This document shows positions 34,655 through 45,736 of a stretch of DNA of 64,000 nt, piece after piece. This DNA comes from Ephemerocybe angulata (lineage: Eukaryota; Basidiomycota; Agaricomycetes; Agaricales; Psathyrellaceae): NCBI GenBank assembly GCA_013368325.1, contig JAACJK010000057.1, forward strand, positions 1,054,001 to 1,118,000, written 5' to 3'. The notes beneath the pieces were generated by a model that saw only the letters and a program-made list of their open reading frames with translations, was not told the origin of the DNA and did no database searches. Made by a program: the position numbers and the translations under genes. Positions within the stretch are counted from its first letter, which is position 1; every line of letters starts with the position of its first letter.

Positions 34655-37000
34655 TCATGGTTCTCTGGCAAAGATAATTCTATGACGCCGATCGAGCAAC
34701 GCATCCGCTAAGCTGGCTATAATGCCATCGGAAGAGGGTTGTTCGGGGGTCCCGGTCGAGCCTTTTCCAGCGGCGGTGGGGGCATTTGCGGTTCTGCGAG
34801 ACGATGTGCACTGCCCATTGTCCACCCAGACTCCAGCGGCGCCTGGGAAGGAGTTAATATAAAGTAACACCACCGTAGTCTAGATGTCACTCGCCTCCAG
34901 GGGTGTCTCCAAGGGTCCACCAGCTTGCTGTCCAAAGATGGTTACTGCGAAGAAGGTTAGCTCTAAAAGACAAGCATGACAGGACAGCGTCTACCGACCT
35001 GTAAACGGCCTGATCTTTCCCAACGTAAATGGTAGTACTCGACCATACGGGAACCCCTTGACAAGAGCCCCCAGGCGTCGGGGTGGGTGTATTCGTGGTG
35101 GTTGTCGTGGTCGTCGTGGTCGTCGTACCTGTCGTCGTGGTCGTCGTAGAGGTGGATGTGGTAGTTGAAGTACCTCCGCATGCACTGACTGCACAGAGGC
35201 TGAATAATCAGATAAGAGAGTGTTTACAGAGAACGACGCACTAGCGCTCCATTCACCGCTGGGGTTGTGCTCAGGTTGAGAACTAGCGGACCATTTGGCC
35301 TAATTATGCTTCAGTAAACAGCGCAGGTTTAGAGTACCGTAGAAATGTGCATACCTGCCAGATGTACCTATTCGGAAATCGAAGGGATTAATGGGAAAAT
35401 TGGACCAAAGTTTGCTGCACCCTTACCCGCCGTAGGAGACCTGTGCACCTCCGCTGTACTGACGGCCCGCGGCGTACGCAGGCGGAGAACATGCTGGGTA
35501 TGTGAATCCGGTGCCTCCAGCTGCGACCAGTGCGTTCTTCACCGCCCTATCAAACCTGTTGTTTGCTGGCAACTCAAATCAGCACTCATCAGGGCTGTAC
35601 GATAGGGAAGGGACAGACCATATGCCTGCGAAGCGTCCCACATCATAACCCCTCCGAAGGAAGGGAAACTCTTTCGCATCTGAGTCGCGATTGATGTTAA
35701 GGTGTTGATATCTACGTATCCGCCTCCAGCTGCAGAGCTTGATGCAGGGGCACCGACGTAGACTTTCGTGTTCTTGTTCTTGGAAAGTGAACGAGCCCAG
35801 TTGTCCCATATCCCGAAGTTCCAATTCTAACCTCGGATTAAATTAGAGGTATGGGTTAAGTAATGATCAACGTACCGATGCCTGACCGAAGTTCTGCAGC
35901 CCACAATAGTTGTTGTAGAACTGGACTGCATGTAGGTCAGAACGACTGCGAGCATCGGCCGATAGTTGCCTCACCGTAAACTGCATCAAAAGCCACTGCA
36001 TTCAGCACTGTTCCCAAAGCGGCATCTGGATAGACGCATTGGGGAGCGGCGGTGAAATAGTATCTGCGGCAGCGTCAATGTCCACGAAGCTTGGGCAGCA
36101 CGATAAAACCATACTTACTTCTTCCCAGAAGCAGCGCCTAAGGAACGAATTTTCTCCACGAATGTAGCATAGTAAGCGGAAGTGCCTCCCTCGATGTCAA
36201 GGTCAATTCTACGTCGGAGCATGGCCAATCAGCGCGATTCTCGGGAGCGTAGATGTACATAATAAACCTCACCCATCGAGGACCGCACTTCCGAAAGGTC
36301 TGGTTGAAGATTTGCCGCCCAGGAAGAGGTCCCATATCAACTGTCCAAATGCAGAGGCCTGGCTATCCGAAGAGAACCCCACCGCGCCTGTGGCGCCGCC
36401 CATACTTAAGGTCACGATTTTACCCTTGGATTGGCAAGTTGCAATATCGCTAGCCAAAGACGAACAATTCGGAAGTGTGCTTCCAGGGAAGGTGGAGTTG
36501 TCCGTCGGGTTACAACTCTAAGTGAAGGATTAATAATTTTTTCATAGAATGCACACGAGACAGAGCTTCATACATTTGCTAGATTCATGGATGGGAGGCC
36601 TCCTGGCCCAAAGAAAACGTGCAGGAACGCGACGGGGAAGACATCAATACTATTATCCTAAATGAGACGAGGTCAGATAGGTTCAATGTCAACAAGGTCC
36701 GTGGACAGCAGATGGGTACAGACGTCACAGTAGTATGCCAAAGATTTCTGATAATTGGCGGTATCCGAGTGGCCAGCGCCGTATGAGTTCTGGCCCCAGT
36801 ACCTTCATCGCGCTGGTGAGTAGGAGGACGACGTTGCGAAAGCCATAGATATCTTACACGACCACCTAAAGATGTAGGCGTCAGCCTCTGAGTCTCGCGA
36901 TATAGTAAAAACCCACATTGTCATAACGAGAGTTGTCGTATGCAGAGACTGTCAGCCCACAAAGTGTGAGCAGGAGTGAGGCCAGAAGGAGAGACCACAT
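34655..37000 (-). CDS. Secreted GH18 class III endochitinase with chitin-binding module
   Basis: Hydrolyses beta-1,4 bonds of chitin in cell-wall remodelling or nutrition. The N-terminus is a clear signal peptide (MWSLLLASLLLTLCGLTVSA). The GH18 barrel begins with YWGQNSYGAG and contains the substrate-shelf motif KIVTLSMGGATG and the catalytic motif LDGIDLDIEGG with its acid glutamate. Later strands include YYFTAAPQCVYPD, VYVQFYNNYCGLQ and GGVMMWDASQAYG. After the barrel comes a Thr-rich linker encoded by ACG/ACC repeats (35085-35165). A CBM5/12-like chitin-binding domain follows (CQGVPVWSSTTIYVGKDQAV, HLWTASWWTLGDTPGG, VWVDNGQC). A short tail ends at the stop. The intron 34843-34894 must use a GC donor to keep the binding domain in frame. 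Many small introns; about 480-500 residues. Confidence 0.92.
35085..35165 (-). repeat. ACG/ACC trinucleotide-rich repeat encoding Thr linker
   Basis: An imperfect run of threonine codons within the chitinase gene joins catalytic and chitin-binding parts. Such linkers are usually O-glycosylated in secreted fungal enzymes. The run is a candidate for length variation between strains. Confidence 0.85.
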
Positions 37001-37594
37001 ATTGTGCGTCCCGAGCACCGAGGAAGGGAAGGAGAGCTTCGCTAACTTTCTAAATTGCTGTCAACCGTACTTATAACGAAATTCACTAGGCCGAGTCGCA
37101 AAGAGCACCGCGTGGATGAGAACCCGGCCTTGCCAGCCAACGGAAACCATATTTGAGGCCCTGCAGTTGAAGTGCTTCTGTTTAGCTTCCGGTATACAGT
37201 AGCATCGCATGCTAAACAGAGCTGTGGGAACGAGAATTTCATCGTCAGCAACTTTCGAAGCAGTAGTCGTATGGATAGGGCCCGTTGATAAGCGGTGACC
37301 TTGGGGAATGCCCTCGGGCTGTTGCCCTAAATCGCCACGTGTTTATGTGGGCCCATGGTACGGCGAGCGTATACAGCCCGCCTAGCCAAAGTGACCAAGT
37401 AGTTTGCAGTGAGAAGCAAGAAGAAAAGAACGTAGCCTCTGACATTTATATCAGTATACAGAGATGGGATAGATAAGGAAGCATACCGCGTTAGTACAGA
37501 CCCATTGAACCATGCAGCAAAGATAAAGGAGGTTTCTATATATACCAGAACACGTACAACAACATTAGAAAGAAAATGTAGAAAATTTGGTGGA
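37001..37594. other. Chitinase upstream region and CK2 3' region
   Basis: This holds 594 bp between two minus-strand genes, so the chitinase promoter and the 3' end of the CK2 alpha transcript must lie here. TATA-like TTATATCAGTATAC occurs at 37446-37459. No additional gene was recognised. Confidence 0.4.
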
Positions 37595-39002
37595 TCATGC
37601 AGAGGACGCCGAGTCGCTATCTCCCGTGGGATCGCTAGTGGGGTTGGGAGTTCTGACAGGGTCTAAAGGGTAGTTAGTAAATGGGAGTGGAAGGAGAGTA
37701 ACGTCGATTCTGACCGAAATACGGCTGCGACTGAGCCTCACGGGCGGTGAGGCGCTCCTGATGGTCATAACGAAGTAGCTTGTCAAGGAAATCGATTGCT
37801 TCATTCGAAATGTAGCGCTGGTTTTCCGACGTAATAAATCGGGTCCAGGGCTTTCGAGGATACCTTCAAGAAGGGTTGAGGATCTTGCATCACCTTCGTT
37901 AAGCCACTACGCACCTGCCAAGAAGTTCGTCGTATTGGGAGTCCAATCGAATGTTGTACTTCTCGATATAAGCATAGAGATCATCAGTTCCCAGCACTTT
38001 CGTGATCTTGACAAGCTGGTCGTAATTGTCATGTCCGTGGAAGAAGGGCTCCTTGCGGAAGATCTTCGTATTTATAGACGTAAGCATTGAGAGGGGGCAA
38101 TGTGCAATATATTGAACACACCATAGAGGCAAACATGCACCCATAACTCCACATATCGAGACTATAGTCGTATTCCTGGAAGTCGACTAGCAACTCTGGT
38201 CCCTTGAAATAACGAGATGCTACGCGGACATTGTACTCGGTTTTCGGGTGGTAGAATTCAGCCAAACCCCAGTCAATGAGACGCAGCTATATTCCAGTCA
38301 GTGAACAGAATCATGTCACATAGAGGAGACCCGTACTTTGCGATGTTCGTGGTCAATCATGACATTGTGGGGTTTGACATCACGATGCATGATTCCTTTG
38401 GAGTGGCAGAAATCGAGAGCCTAAGTAACATATGAGTATTGTCTACAAGGATCTCCAGAAAACAATACCTTGAGGAGTTCCAGCATGTAGTATCGAACAT
38501 CTATGTCGGTAAAGCGAGGGTACAGCGCCTTGAAGTCGATGTTATTCACATACTCCGTGATGAGGCTCGGTATCTTCGAAGCAGGGTCACGGACGACGTC
38601 CAGGAGCGCAACAATGTTAGGGCCACCGGCGAGATTCTGAAGAATCTTTATTTCGCGCTTGATCTTCTTCTTCTTCACTGGCTTCAGGACCTTGATGATG
38701 CACTTCTCCTCGGTCACGACATTGACGCCCTCGAAAACCTAAACAAATGTCAGCAATCGGAAGATCGCTGAAAGTAAACTTGATACGCACCTCAGAGTAC
38801 TTTCCCCTCCCCACTTTTCGGACAATCTCATAATGATCCTGCGATCCCCACTGAACCTGCAGGTTGTCTAAAGGAAAGCAACTGTCAGGACGATATTCAA
38901 TCGACACAGGCGCTACTGACCATATTCATGCCATGAGGGGCCTAAGCGAGCGTTGACATCGGCATAAACCCGGGCCACAGATTTTGTTTGTGACCGTCCC
39001 AT
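37595..39002 (-). CDS. CKA1: Casein kinase II catalytic subunit alpha
   Basis: Constitutively active Ser/Thr kinase with a preference for acidic sites, acting in cell cycle, transcription and polarity. The start was set at the ATG giving [20 protein letters not shown], followed by [20 protein letters not shown]. The kinase domain has GRGKYSEVF (P-loop), [18 protein letters not shown] with the catalytic lysine and the basic substrate-recognition cluster, [15 protein letters not shown], and [10 protein letters not shown]. The DWG in place of DFG is a CK2 hallmark. [20 protein letters not shown] is the activation segment. The C-terminus after [10 protein letters not shown] is short and Ser/Asp/Thr-rich. 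Introns of about 50 bp interrupt it throughout. The SET gene starts 300 bp away on the other strand. Confidence 0.96.
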
Positions 39003-39302
39003 AGGAATCTTCTAACCCGAGCAAGGGACTCGAAGCGGTGGACGGAGAGTTTAACGTTTTCGCGGCAACGAGGCCCAGCATCGACATTGATGGATGTCGA
39101 CTTCCCACGGTCATACCTGTGTCCCACCCATGAGCCATCGTCAAGTCGACTGTTGAACTTAAGCACTTCGCAGCGTTCGCTTCAGATTCACTTCACTTCT
39201 ACTACACGACCATACTGAGGCAGCCCGAGCAATATTCAATGGCCTTGGCCCTTGGCCCCTTCCAAACCTATCCATCTTTGAGTTTAAATCACTTATCGAT
39301 TC

Positions 39303-39908
39303 ATGTCGCACTCGAGGGTTTCCAACTGGCCAAGTAATCTGCAGTACAGCACAAGACCTCTCTATCATGCATCGGTGTCGAAGGAGGTGAAGCAATTCCT
39401 GCAATCCAGCCCTTCTGGAACACGATCGGCAGATAATGCGCCATGCAGGGTTGTTATTCGCAAAATTACCGAGAACACCCACCCAGCTCACGGGCAATGC
39501 GGTCTGTTTGCTGGCAAAAAGATACCCCCGAACGCCCTTATTCTGGACTACATAGGTGCCAAAGTTCGTCAAGCCTAGTATTCAGGTTCCTTACGGTTAG
39601 TAGGAGAGATACACTGCGACGATCGGCCTGAGTCAGATTATGACCTCTCACTCCATCGTTTCCCGGACGGCACGAGCGTTGGTGTCGATGCCTCGAGGTT
39701 CGGAAACGAAGCACGATTCACCAACGATTACAGAGGCGCCCAGAGCAAACCAAACGCAGTTTTCACGGATTACCGGACGAATACTGGAGAGTTACGGATG
39801 TGCATCAGGAGCCGCCAGGAGATAAAGAAAGGTGAAGAGATTTTGGTCTCATACGGAAAGTCGTGGTGGAGCAACCGCACAGACGAGGAAGAAAGTAGCA
39901 AAATCTGA
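39303..39908 (+). CDS. Small SET-domain protein
   Basis: Two exons (39303-39555, 39601-39908) give 186 residues. The SET domain reads GLFAGKKIPPNALILDYIG, VGEIHCDDRPESDYDLSLH, SVGVDASRFGNEARFTNDYR, then PNAVFTDYR and GEEILVSYGKSWW. The usual cofactor/knot motif NHS is replaced by Asn-Asp-Tyr in ARFTNDYRG. The second motif, usually ELTFDY, reads EEILVSYG, which keeps its tyrosine. No pre-SET or post-SET cysteines are present, so it belongs with short, non-canonical SET proteins whose substrates may be non-histone. Lysine methyltransferase activity is inferred from fold only. It shares a 300 bp intergenic start region with CK2 alpha. Confidence 0.85.
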
Positions 39909-40058
39909 GAGTAGTCGTCCTGTTCATTGTTCAATGCGAGATTCCAAAGTTCCCGAAAGTTCTTCAGGGAATCGTGAGATCAAATAGCGGCAAACAAGCC
40001 AAATTTTGACCCGAACGATGACTTCAGCGCGAGCTGGCAGTTGCTCCCCCTTTCCCGC

Positions 40059-41965
40059 ATGTTGGCCCACAAGTTCTCCTCCTTCGTCGCGTTTTATTCG
40101 TGCTCGAGGCAGCTGTCTGCCAGAACGTTTTCTACATTCCAGGCTAGACAGCCCCACCTACAAGCCCAACGCCTCGTACGGTGGCCGAGGACAGTGCGGA
40201 ACAAGGTATGTCATTTGCGGGCCATCAAGCCTTCCCCAGCTGACCCCGCCGGACCATTCAGCGCTGCTTCCATACCACAAATCGCCTTCAAGCATCCAAA
40301 AGTCCCTATGAAACCCTGGGAGTGAAGAAAGATGCCTCAGCTGCAGACATAAAGAAAGCTTATTTCTCTGTGAGCCAACCTGAGTGAAACGGCCTGAGTT
40401 GGATACTGACCAATGAAAGCTGGCTAGGAAATTCCATCCAGATACCAACCCCGATAAGGGGGCAAGAGAGAAGTTTGTAGAGATCCAGGAAGCATATGAT
40501 GTGCGTGCAATAGTCTTTAAAACCTTTGAGATAAACTCACCATAGCGACAGACTCTGAAAGACGACAAGAAGCGTGCAGCTTATGATCAATACGGCTCGG
40601 CTTCACAACAGCAAGGCTTTGACCCCAATGCATTTTCTCAAGGCTTCGGAGGCAGGGGGGGATTCCGAGCCGGGTTCGGAGGATTCCAGGACTTGGGCGA
40701 TTTGTTTGGGCAAGGCAGGGGAGGACCTCAAGGCGATTTGTTCGAGCAGCTTTTCGGCGCTTACGCTGGTGGTGGGCGTGGCCCTCGGACGAACGCAAAC
40801 GTCAGGGGGTCTGACATCGAGGCATCTATCGGAGTCAGCTTTTTGGAAGCTTGCAAAGGAACGACGAAGACAGTTACGGTCCAACCCGTCGCCAACTGTG
40901 GTACCTGCTCTGGGTCTGGTTTGAAGGAGGGTGCGAAACGGTCGACTTGTGGAACGTGCGGAGGAAGTGGCGAGCGTACTTTCGTCATCAACAATGGCTT
41001 CCAAATGGCGAGTACTTGTGAAGCCTGCGACGGGCAGGGAACTACAATTCCCCGTAGCGGCCAGTGCGGGACTTGCGGAGGTGCAGGGAAGGTGCGCGTG
41101 AAGAAGGCGGTTCAAGTTACCATCCCTGCTGGTAAGTACTTTTATCAGTGTTATGCAACATCACCCTCTAACTTGAATAGGTATTGAGGATGGCATGACC
41201 ATCCGCGTTCCAAACGCGGGAGATGCCCCTATTTCTGGCTCAGGTCCGTTCGGAGACCTTCTCGTTAGGGTCAACGTTGCTCGGTCGAACGTCTTCCAAC
41301 GACAAGGCACCAACATCTACTACAACGCCCAAATTCCATTCTATACAGCCTTGCTCGGTGGTCGTGTTCGTGTCCCAACTCTCGATGGAAATGTAGACGT
41401 GCGCGTACCCGGTGGAACACAGCCAGGAGAAGAGATGGTCCTGAGAGGCCGTGGTATTCCAGCAGTCTACAACTCAAGCGTCGGTGACTTGTTCGTCAGG
41501 TTCGGGATTTCGATACCGAGGTGAGCATATTTCTTGTCCTGCAATCTTCATAACTTCTCACAGATATGTTCAGGTCTTTGACTAAGCGCCAGCGAGAACT
41601 TATCCAAGCATTTGCGGACGAAACGGAAGGAAAGGCGAAACCCGAAAGCCCACAATCCTCAAACGCCTCGAAGGGCAATTCTACATCGGAATCTACTGGT
41701 GAGACCTTCTTCCACAGACCCACGACACATGGTGGCTGGTTGTCCCGCGGGTTGCAGAAATTACGGGACATTTTCAGCCCGTAGTGTTCACGGGCATGTC
41801 GTTTACTACATGGCCAGAAATTAAAAGCTGACATGCTTTCCAGATGCGTCTTCACAGGCCGATGAACCCTCAGCCAAAGAGCAGAAATCCAAAGAGGAGA
41901 AGAATGGTTCATCGAAGAAAGACAGCCCAAAAGATAGCCCACCAGCTGGCGAGCCAAGTTCTTAG
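40059..41965 (+). CDS. MDJ1: Mitochondrial DnaJ/Hsp40 co-chaperone (Mdj1-like)
   Basis: Type I J-protein that stimulates matrix Hsp70. The start ATG opens a presequence rich in Ser, Arg and Gln and lacking acids (FSSFVAFYSCSRQLSARTFS), consistent with mitochondrial import. The J-domain follows: SPYETLGVKKDASAADIKKA, then ARKFHPDTNPDKGA with the HPD motif and FVEIQEAYDTLKDDKKRAAY. A Gly/Phe-rich region (FGGRGGFRAGFGGFQDL) leads to four CxxCxGxG zinc repeats: CGTCSGSG, CGTCGGSG, CEACDGQG and CGTCGGAG. The C-terminal substrate-binding domain has GIEDGMTIRVPNAGDAP and VRVPGGTQPGEEMVLRGRG. The tail is Lys/Ser/Glu-rich. Family membership is secure; mitochondrial location rests on the presequence. 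Confidence 0.93.
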
Positions 41966-42459
41966 GACTGAAGCAGAACGATGACCACCAGACTGAACGC
42001 GAAGCTCCAGTTGCAATAGACATAGACGCCTGGTATTTATCCATTGTTGGCTCGTACTCTCAATCGCCGATTCTACCCCTACTCCACACCGCCCATAATC
42101 TTATCCAGTATAGTATAATTGACGTCTCAATACAGACTTTTTCTAATCTCCCCCGGTCTTCAAGATGCAAGCTCGCATATAAGCAGCGGGGTATATGATG
42201 ATCCAGAACATCGACTCGTACAGGGGTACCTAGTCTAGCAGAATGCCTCTATGTTTGCTAACCCTTAGTGTGATTGAACGGTGGCATTTCATTTCATTCT
42301 TCAGGTCGTCACTAAAGTGCCCTATCGTCCTGATCTTCTCAAGTGGTGTCTTTCTTCCATGCAGGCAGATTGAACCCAACCCACCCTATATGAAGCCTTC
42401 CCCCTCAAAACTCTTGTTCACAAGAACCTAAGTTTCCCTTTATCCATCCATCCGGTGCG

Positions 42460-45036
42460 ATGAGTCTGAGCATCCACAACACTGTGAAGGACTGCCCAGC
42501 CACTGTGCTAAGGCCAACGGCCGACACCCCTCCACCATACGATGGAGAGCAAAATGACCCCTCTCCTGGGCCGGGCCTTTCGACCACTCGTCTATTCTTC
42601 GCGCATGTAGGGTATGTAGAGCATTGGGTATTCCGCGAACTTCAGCTGATATAAGCCTGGCTCTTAGAGCCGCGCTGACGCTGTTCCTTGCTACAGTGGA
42701 CGCGGTAAGGAATACTCTAGACAACCTTGCACTATGCCTTGCCAACAACTAACGGACGCAGCACATCGTTTCGACCTCGCTGCCGACAATTGCAAGCGAT
42801 TTGAACGCCTCCACAATGCAGTACACTTGGGTGGGAGTAGCATATCTCCTCACTCAGACCGCTTTGCAGCCCTTGTATGGCCGGATATCGGACCTGGTGG
42901 GGCGGAAGGTGTGTACCTGTCCCTTGGGCTTTCACGGCATTCGAAGGTGGTGGGTGCTAAGCCTAAGGGTTCGCGGCATTAGACAGTCCTTTATGCCAGC
43001 ATCGCAATATTTGCCGTTGGCTCCGCGCTCTGTGGGGCTGCAAAGGTTGGAGCTTTCTGAGTGCATTTAAAACAGCTGATCAAAAGCATGTTTTCCAGAC
43101 CGCCAAGTGGCTGATCGCCGCTCGTGCTCTCGGTAAGGATGAATATACACATTTTGAAGGAGGTCAAAAAGTGGTATAACTCTGTCTAACTTCTATGTAG
43201 CTGGTGTTGGAGGCGGTGGAATTGTGAGCGCCGTATGGGTGATTACCTCCGATATCGTCGAAGTACAGAACCGCGCCAAGTGGTCACAAGCACTCAGCAT
43301 CACTTGGAGCTGCTCGGCGGTCGCAGGGCCTTTGCTAGGTGGGCTATTTAGTGGTACGTGATTGGTGTTCAGAAATATTGTCTTCTCGCCTGAGGCTACT
43401 ATCCACCGATTATCAGGACACCAAGGGACAGGGATCTTAAGTTGGAGATGGGGATGTTAGTCCCCAGCACGTACACTCTGCTACTGAATGCTGCTTATGG
43501 ACCATTCTCGCCAGTCTACATCAACCTCCCGATTTGCGCAGCAGCCGTTGCCATTATCACACTTTCCTTGAGAAAGGTCACCATATCCAAGGATCCTGAC
43601 GCCTCCCTGCGCAGGTTCTTTGCTCGATTCGATTTCGGTGGATTGTAAGCTTGTGCTTGTTATTTTTATGGGTCGACCTGCTTCCTAACCTTGGGAAGGG
43701 TGCTTTTTGTAGGCGGTAGCGCCTGCATTGTCGTCGGCTTTGGCCTGGCTTCAGAAACTGGATGCAAGTCGCCCTGCTTTTGATTGCAGCAACCCTCTGA
43801 ACGCTATCTCTAGGGAAATCTCCTTCCACGCTTGTTGGGCTCGTCCTAGGTGCAATTCTCCTGGTTTTGGCTGGGTTTTACGAATGCTACACCGAACGAG
43901 ATTGTCTGTTCCCCCCTTCCATGTTCCGCAATCCTGCAGCTGGTGGGTGCACATGGTGTCTTCAATAGTAATGAGCCCACTACTGATCCGTTGCATGCAG
44001 TAATTATACTGGTCCTCAGTTACCTCCACTATTTCTCGTTTAGCGCAGGGACTTTCTACCTCGCGCTTTATTATCAGGTGAAATATCATGCCAGTACGGG
44101 TTAAGGTAACTGCCTGACTGTGTCGTAGGCGGCCAATGGTTTGACACCATACGAAGCTGGGATTAAAATGCTCCCCTACTCTCTAGGTTCCTCTCTGGCA
44201 TCTATGCCCGCAGCCTGGTTCATAACCATGTGGCAGGCTCGCAAAGGTGATACGAAGGGGGTAAATGCAGTTATCTCTTTGGGATTGTTTCTTGCCACCG
44301 TCGGATTTGGTAATACCCACATCTCTCCCTTGCTAGGCATAATATTCATGTTTCTTACACAGGGCTCTTAAACTTGTTACATGCGAATTCCTCCCTTTCC
44401 GCACAGGCGCTGTTTCCTCTCCTCGCCGGTGTTGGTGTCGGAATGCTTTTTCACGCGCCGTACCAAGTTTTCACAAAAGCTGTCAAACCGTCAGAGCTAG
44501 CCACCGGCACAAGCGCCTTCTTTTTAGTTCGGTTTACAGGCTCCACCACTGGTATCGTGAGTTTGGCTGCTGATCTACCGGAGGAAAGTTTAAGATCACC
44601 CATTTTTTCTCCAGGCAGTCGCTGGGGCCATCTTCTCTGCGAGATCTAGCAAAAGATTTCCTGCAAACATGCCGTTAAATGGCTCAAGCCAATCAATTAA
44701 TTATAGCGCACTTATCGATCTGCAGCCTGAGGAGCTCAAGCAGCAGGCTCTCGCGATTGTCGCATCTTCTATCCGGGTGGGTCGGGAGCGCCTCGTCTTC
44801 AAAAATGATGTTTTGCTTAAGCTCGACTCCACAGACCGTCTGGACAGTGTGCACACCGCTGCTCGGCGTCTCATTTCTGGTACGTGGATGAGGATCCTTT
44901 TGTATCTTTTGGTCGCTTCAACGCCCTATTTTTCTAGATATCTTTGCTCTTGAAGCCGATGAAGGTCGATCCATCAGCGCCACAATTTGAAGTGTCGTCA
45001 TCAGACCCCGACTCAGAGAAAGTCGATGAGAAGTAG
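42460..45036 (+). CDS. Major facilitator superfamily drug/metabolite exporter (DHA2-like, 14 spans)
   Basis: Proton-coupled exporter of the DHA2 group by sequence style. The N-terminal 45 residues are hydrophilic (DTPPPYDGEQNDPSPGPG). TM1 holds ALTLFLATVDAHIVSTSLP, then SDLNASTMQYTWVGVAYLLT. Motif A is GRISDLVGRK after TM2. Motif C-like glycines occur in SCSAVAGPLLGGLFSG. Later segments include INLPICAAAVAIITLSL, VLFVGGSACIVVGFGLAS, LVGLVLGAILLVLAGFY, YFSFSAGTFYLALYYQ, GVGVGMLFHAPYQVF and a last span near LLGVSFLISLLL. The hydrophilic C-terminus ends in SSSDPDSEKVDEK. At least twelve introns were spliced in frame. The one at 43764-43813 is GC-AG. Substrate unknown. No neighbouring biosynthetic gene suggests a cluster. 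Confidence 0.88.
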
Positions 45037-45736
45037 TAGCTTTGAAGTAGCTACGGCCATTCTTGCTGAGTGTATTGCAGCCTCTTCGATGACCTCAACA
45101 TCCCTCAATACCAAGTGCGAGTGGCATGCGCCCCAACGACAGTGGCGGTACGGTGGGTAGACGATAAGATAACAATTGGGCTTTCATATGGATTTCATCG
45201 AAGATAAGACTCTGCGTTCCCAAGCATCCGCCGCGCCCCATGGAAGTCCAGGCACGAGCGTCCTTCAGGGTTAACCCTTCTCTTCAAGGATCTCGCCTTT
45301 AAGTCGGGGAAGATTGGATTGGAGAGTCAATCTAAATCTCGGGTTTCTCCTCACAGCGAACCAATAAATCTGCTCATCTTAACTCCTTCTCGGAGGCCGC
45401 AACTTTATCGTAGCATCTCCAATCGATGCACAAAGTGCACTTGATGTGGCGTGGTGGTTATCCGTGTGGCTTGTAGGGGTCAGTTTAGGTGGAGTAAAGA
45501 AGCGCCTGGGTCGATTCGCGACTGCACGCGTTTATATTCAATTGTGTCTTTCGCTCCGCGTATGTTCCGTGTCTCGATGGGCGGGCAGTGCTCCTTGATA
45601 CTATCTGAACCAGGACAATGAACTCATAGGCCTGGCTTTCAGAGGTATAAAGCCAAGGTTGTTATCTGAATGTTGGCGTCGGAACTCGTGATTTCTCCGT
45701 CGGTTGCCCATCTGGGAAATTTGGGACTCAATCACA
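45037..45736. other. Intergenic and choline kinase upstream region
   Basis: No gene was recognised in these 700 bp between same-strand genes. The far end holds the candidate core promoter described separately. Confidence 0.4.
45646..45652 (+). promoter_or_regulatory. Candidate TATA box of choline kinase gene
   Basis: TATAAAG lies 85 bases upstream of the assigned start codon, in a context AGAGG-TATAAAG-CC. Position and sequence fit a fungal TATA element; there is no experimental support in the sequence itself. Confidence 0.35.

Noticed and set aside
35085..35165. Trinucleotide run as a satellite or CRISPR-like repeat
   Set aside because: It is in frame inside the chitinase and encodes the Thr linker.
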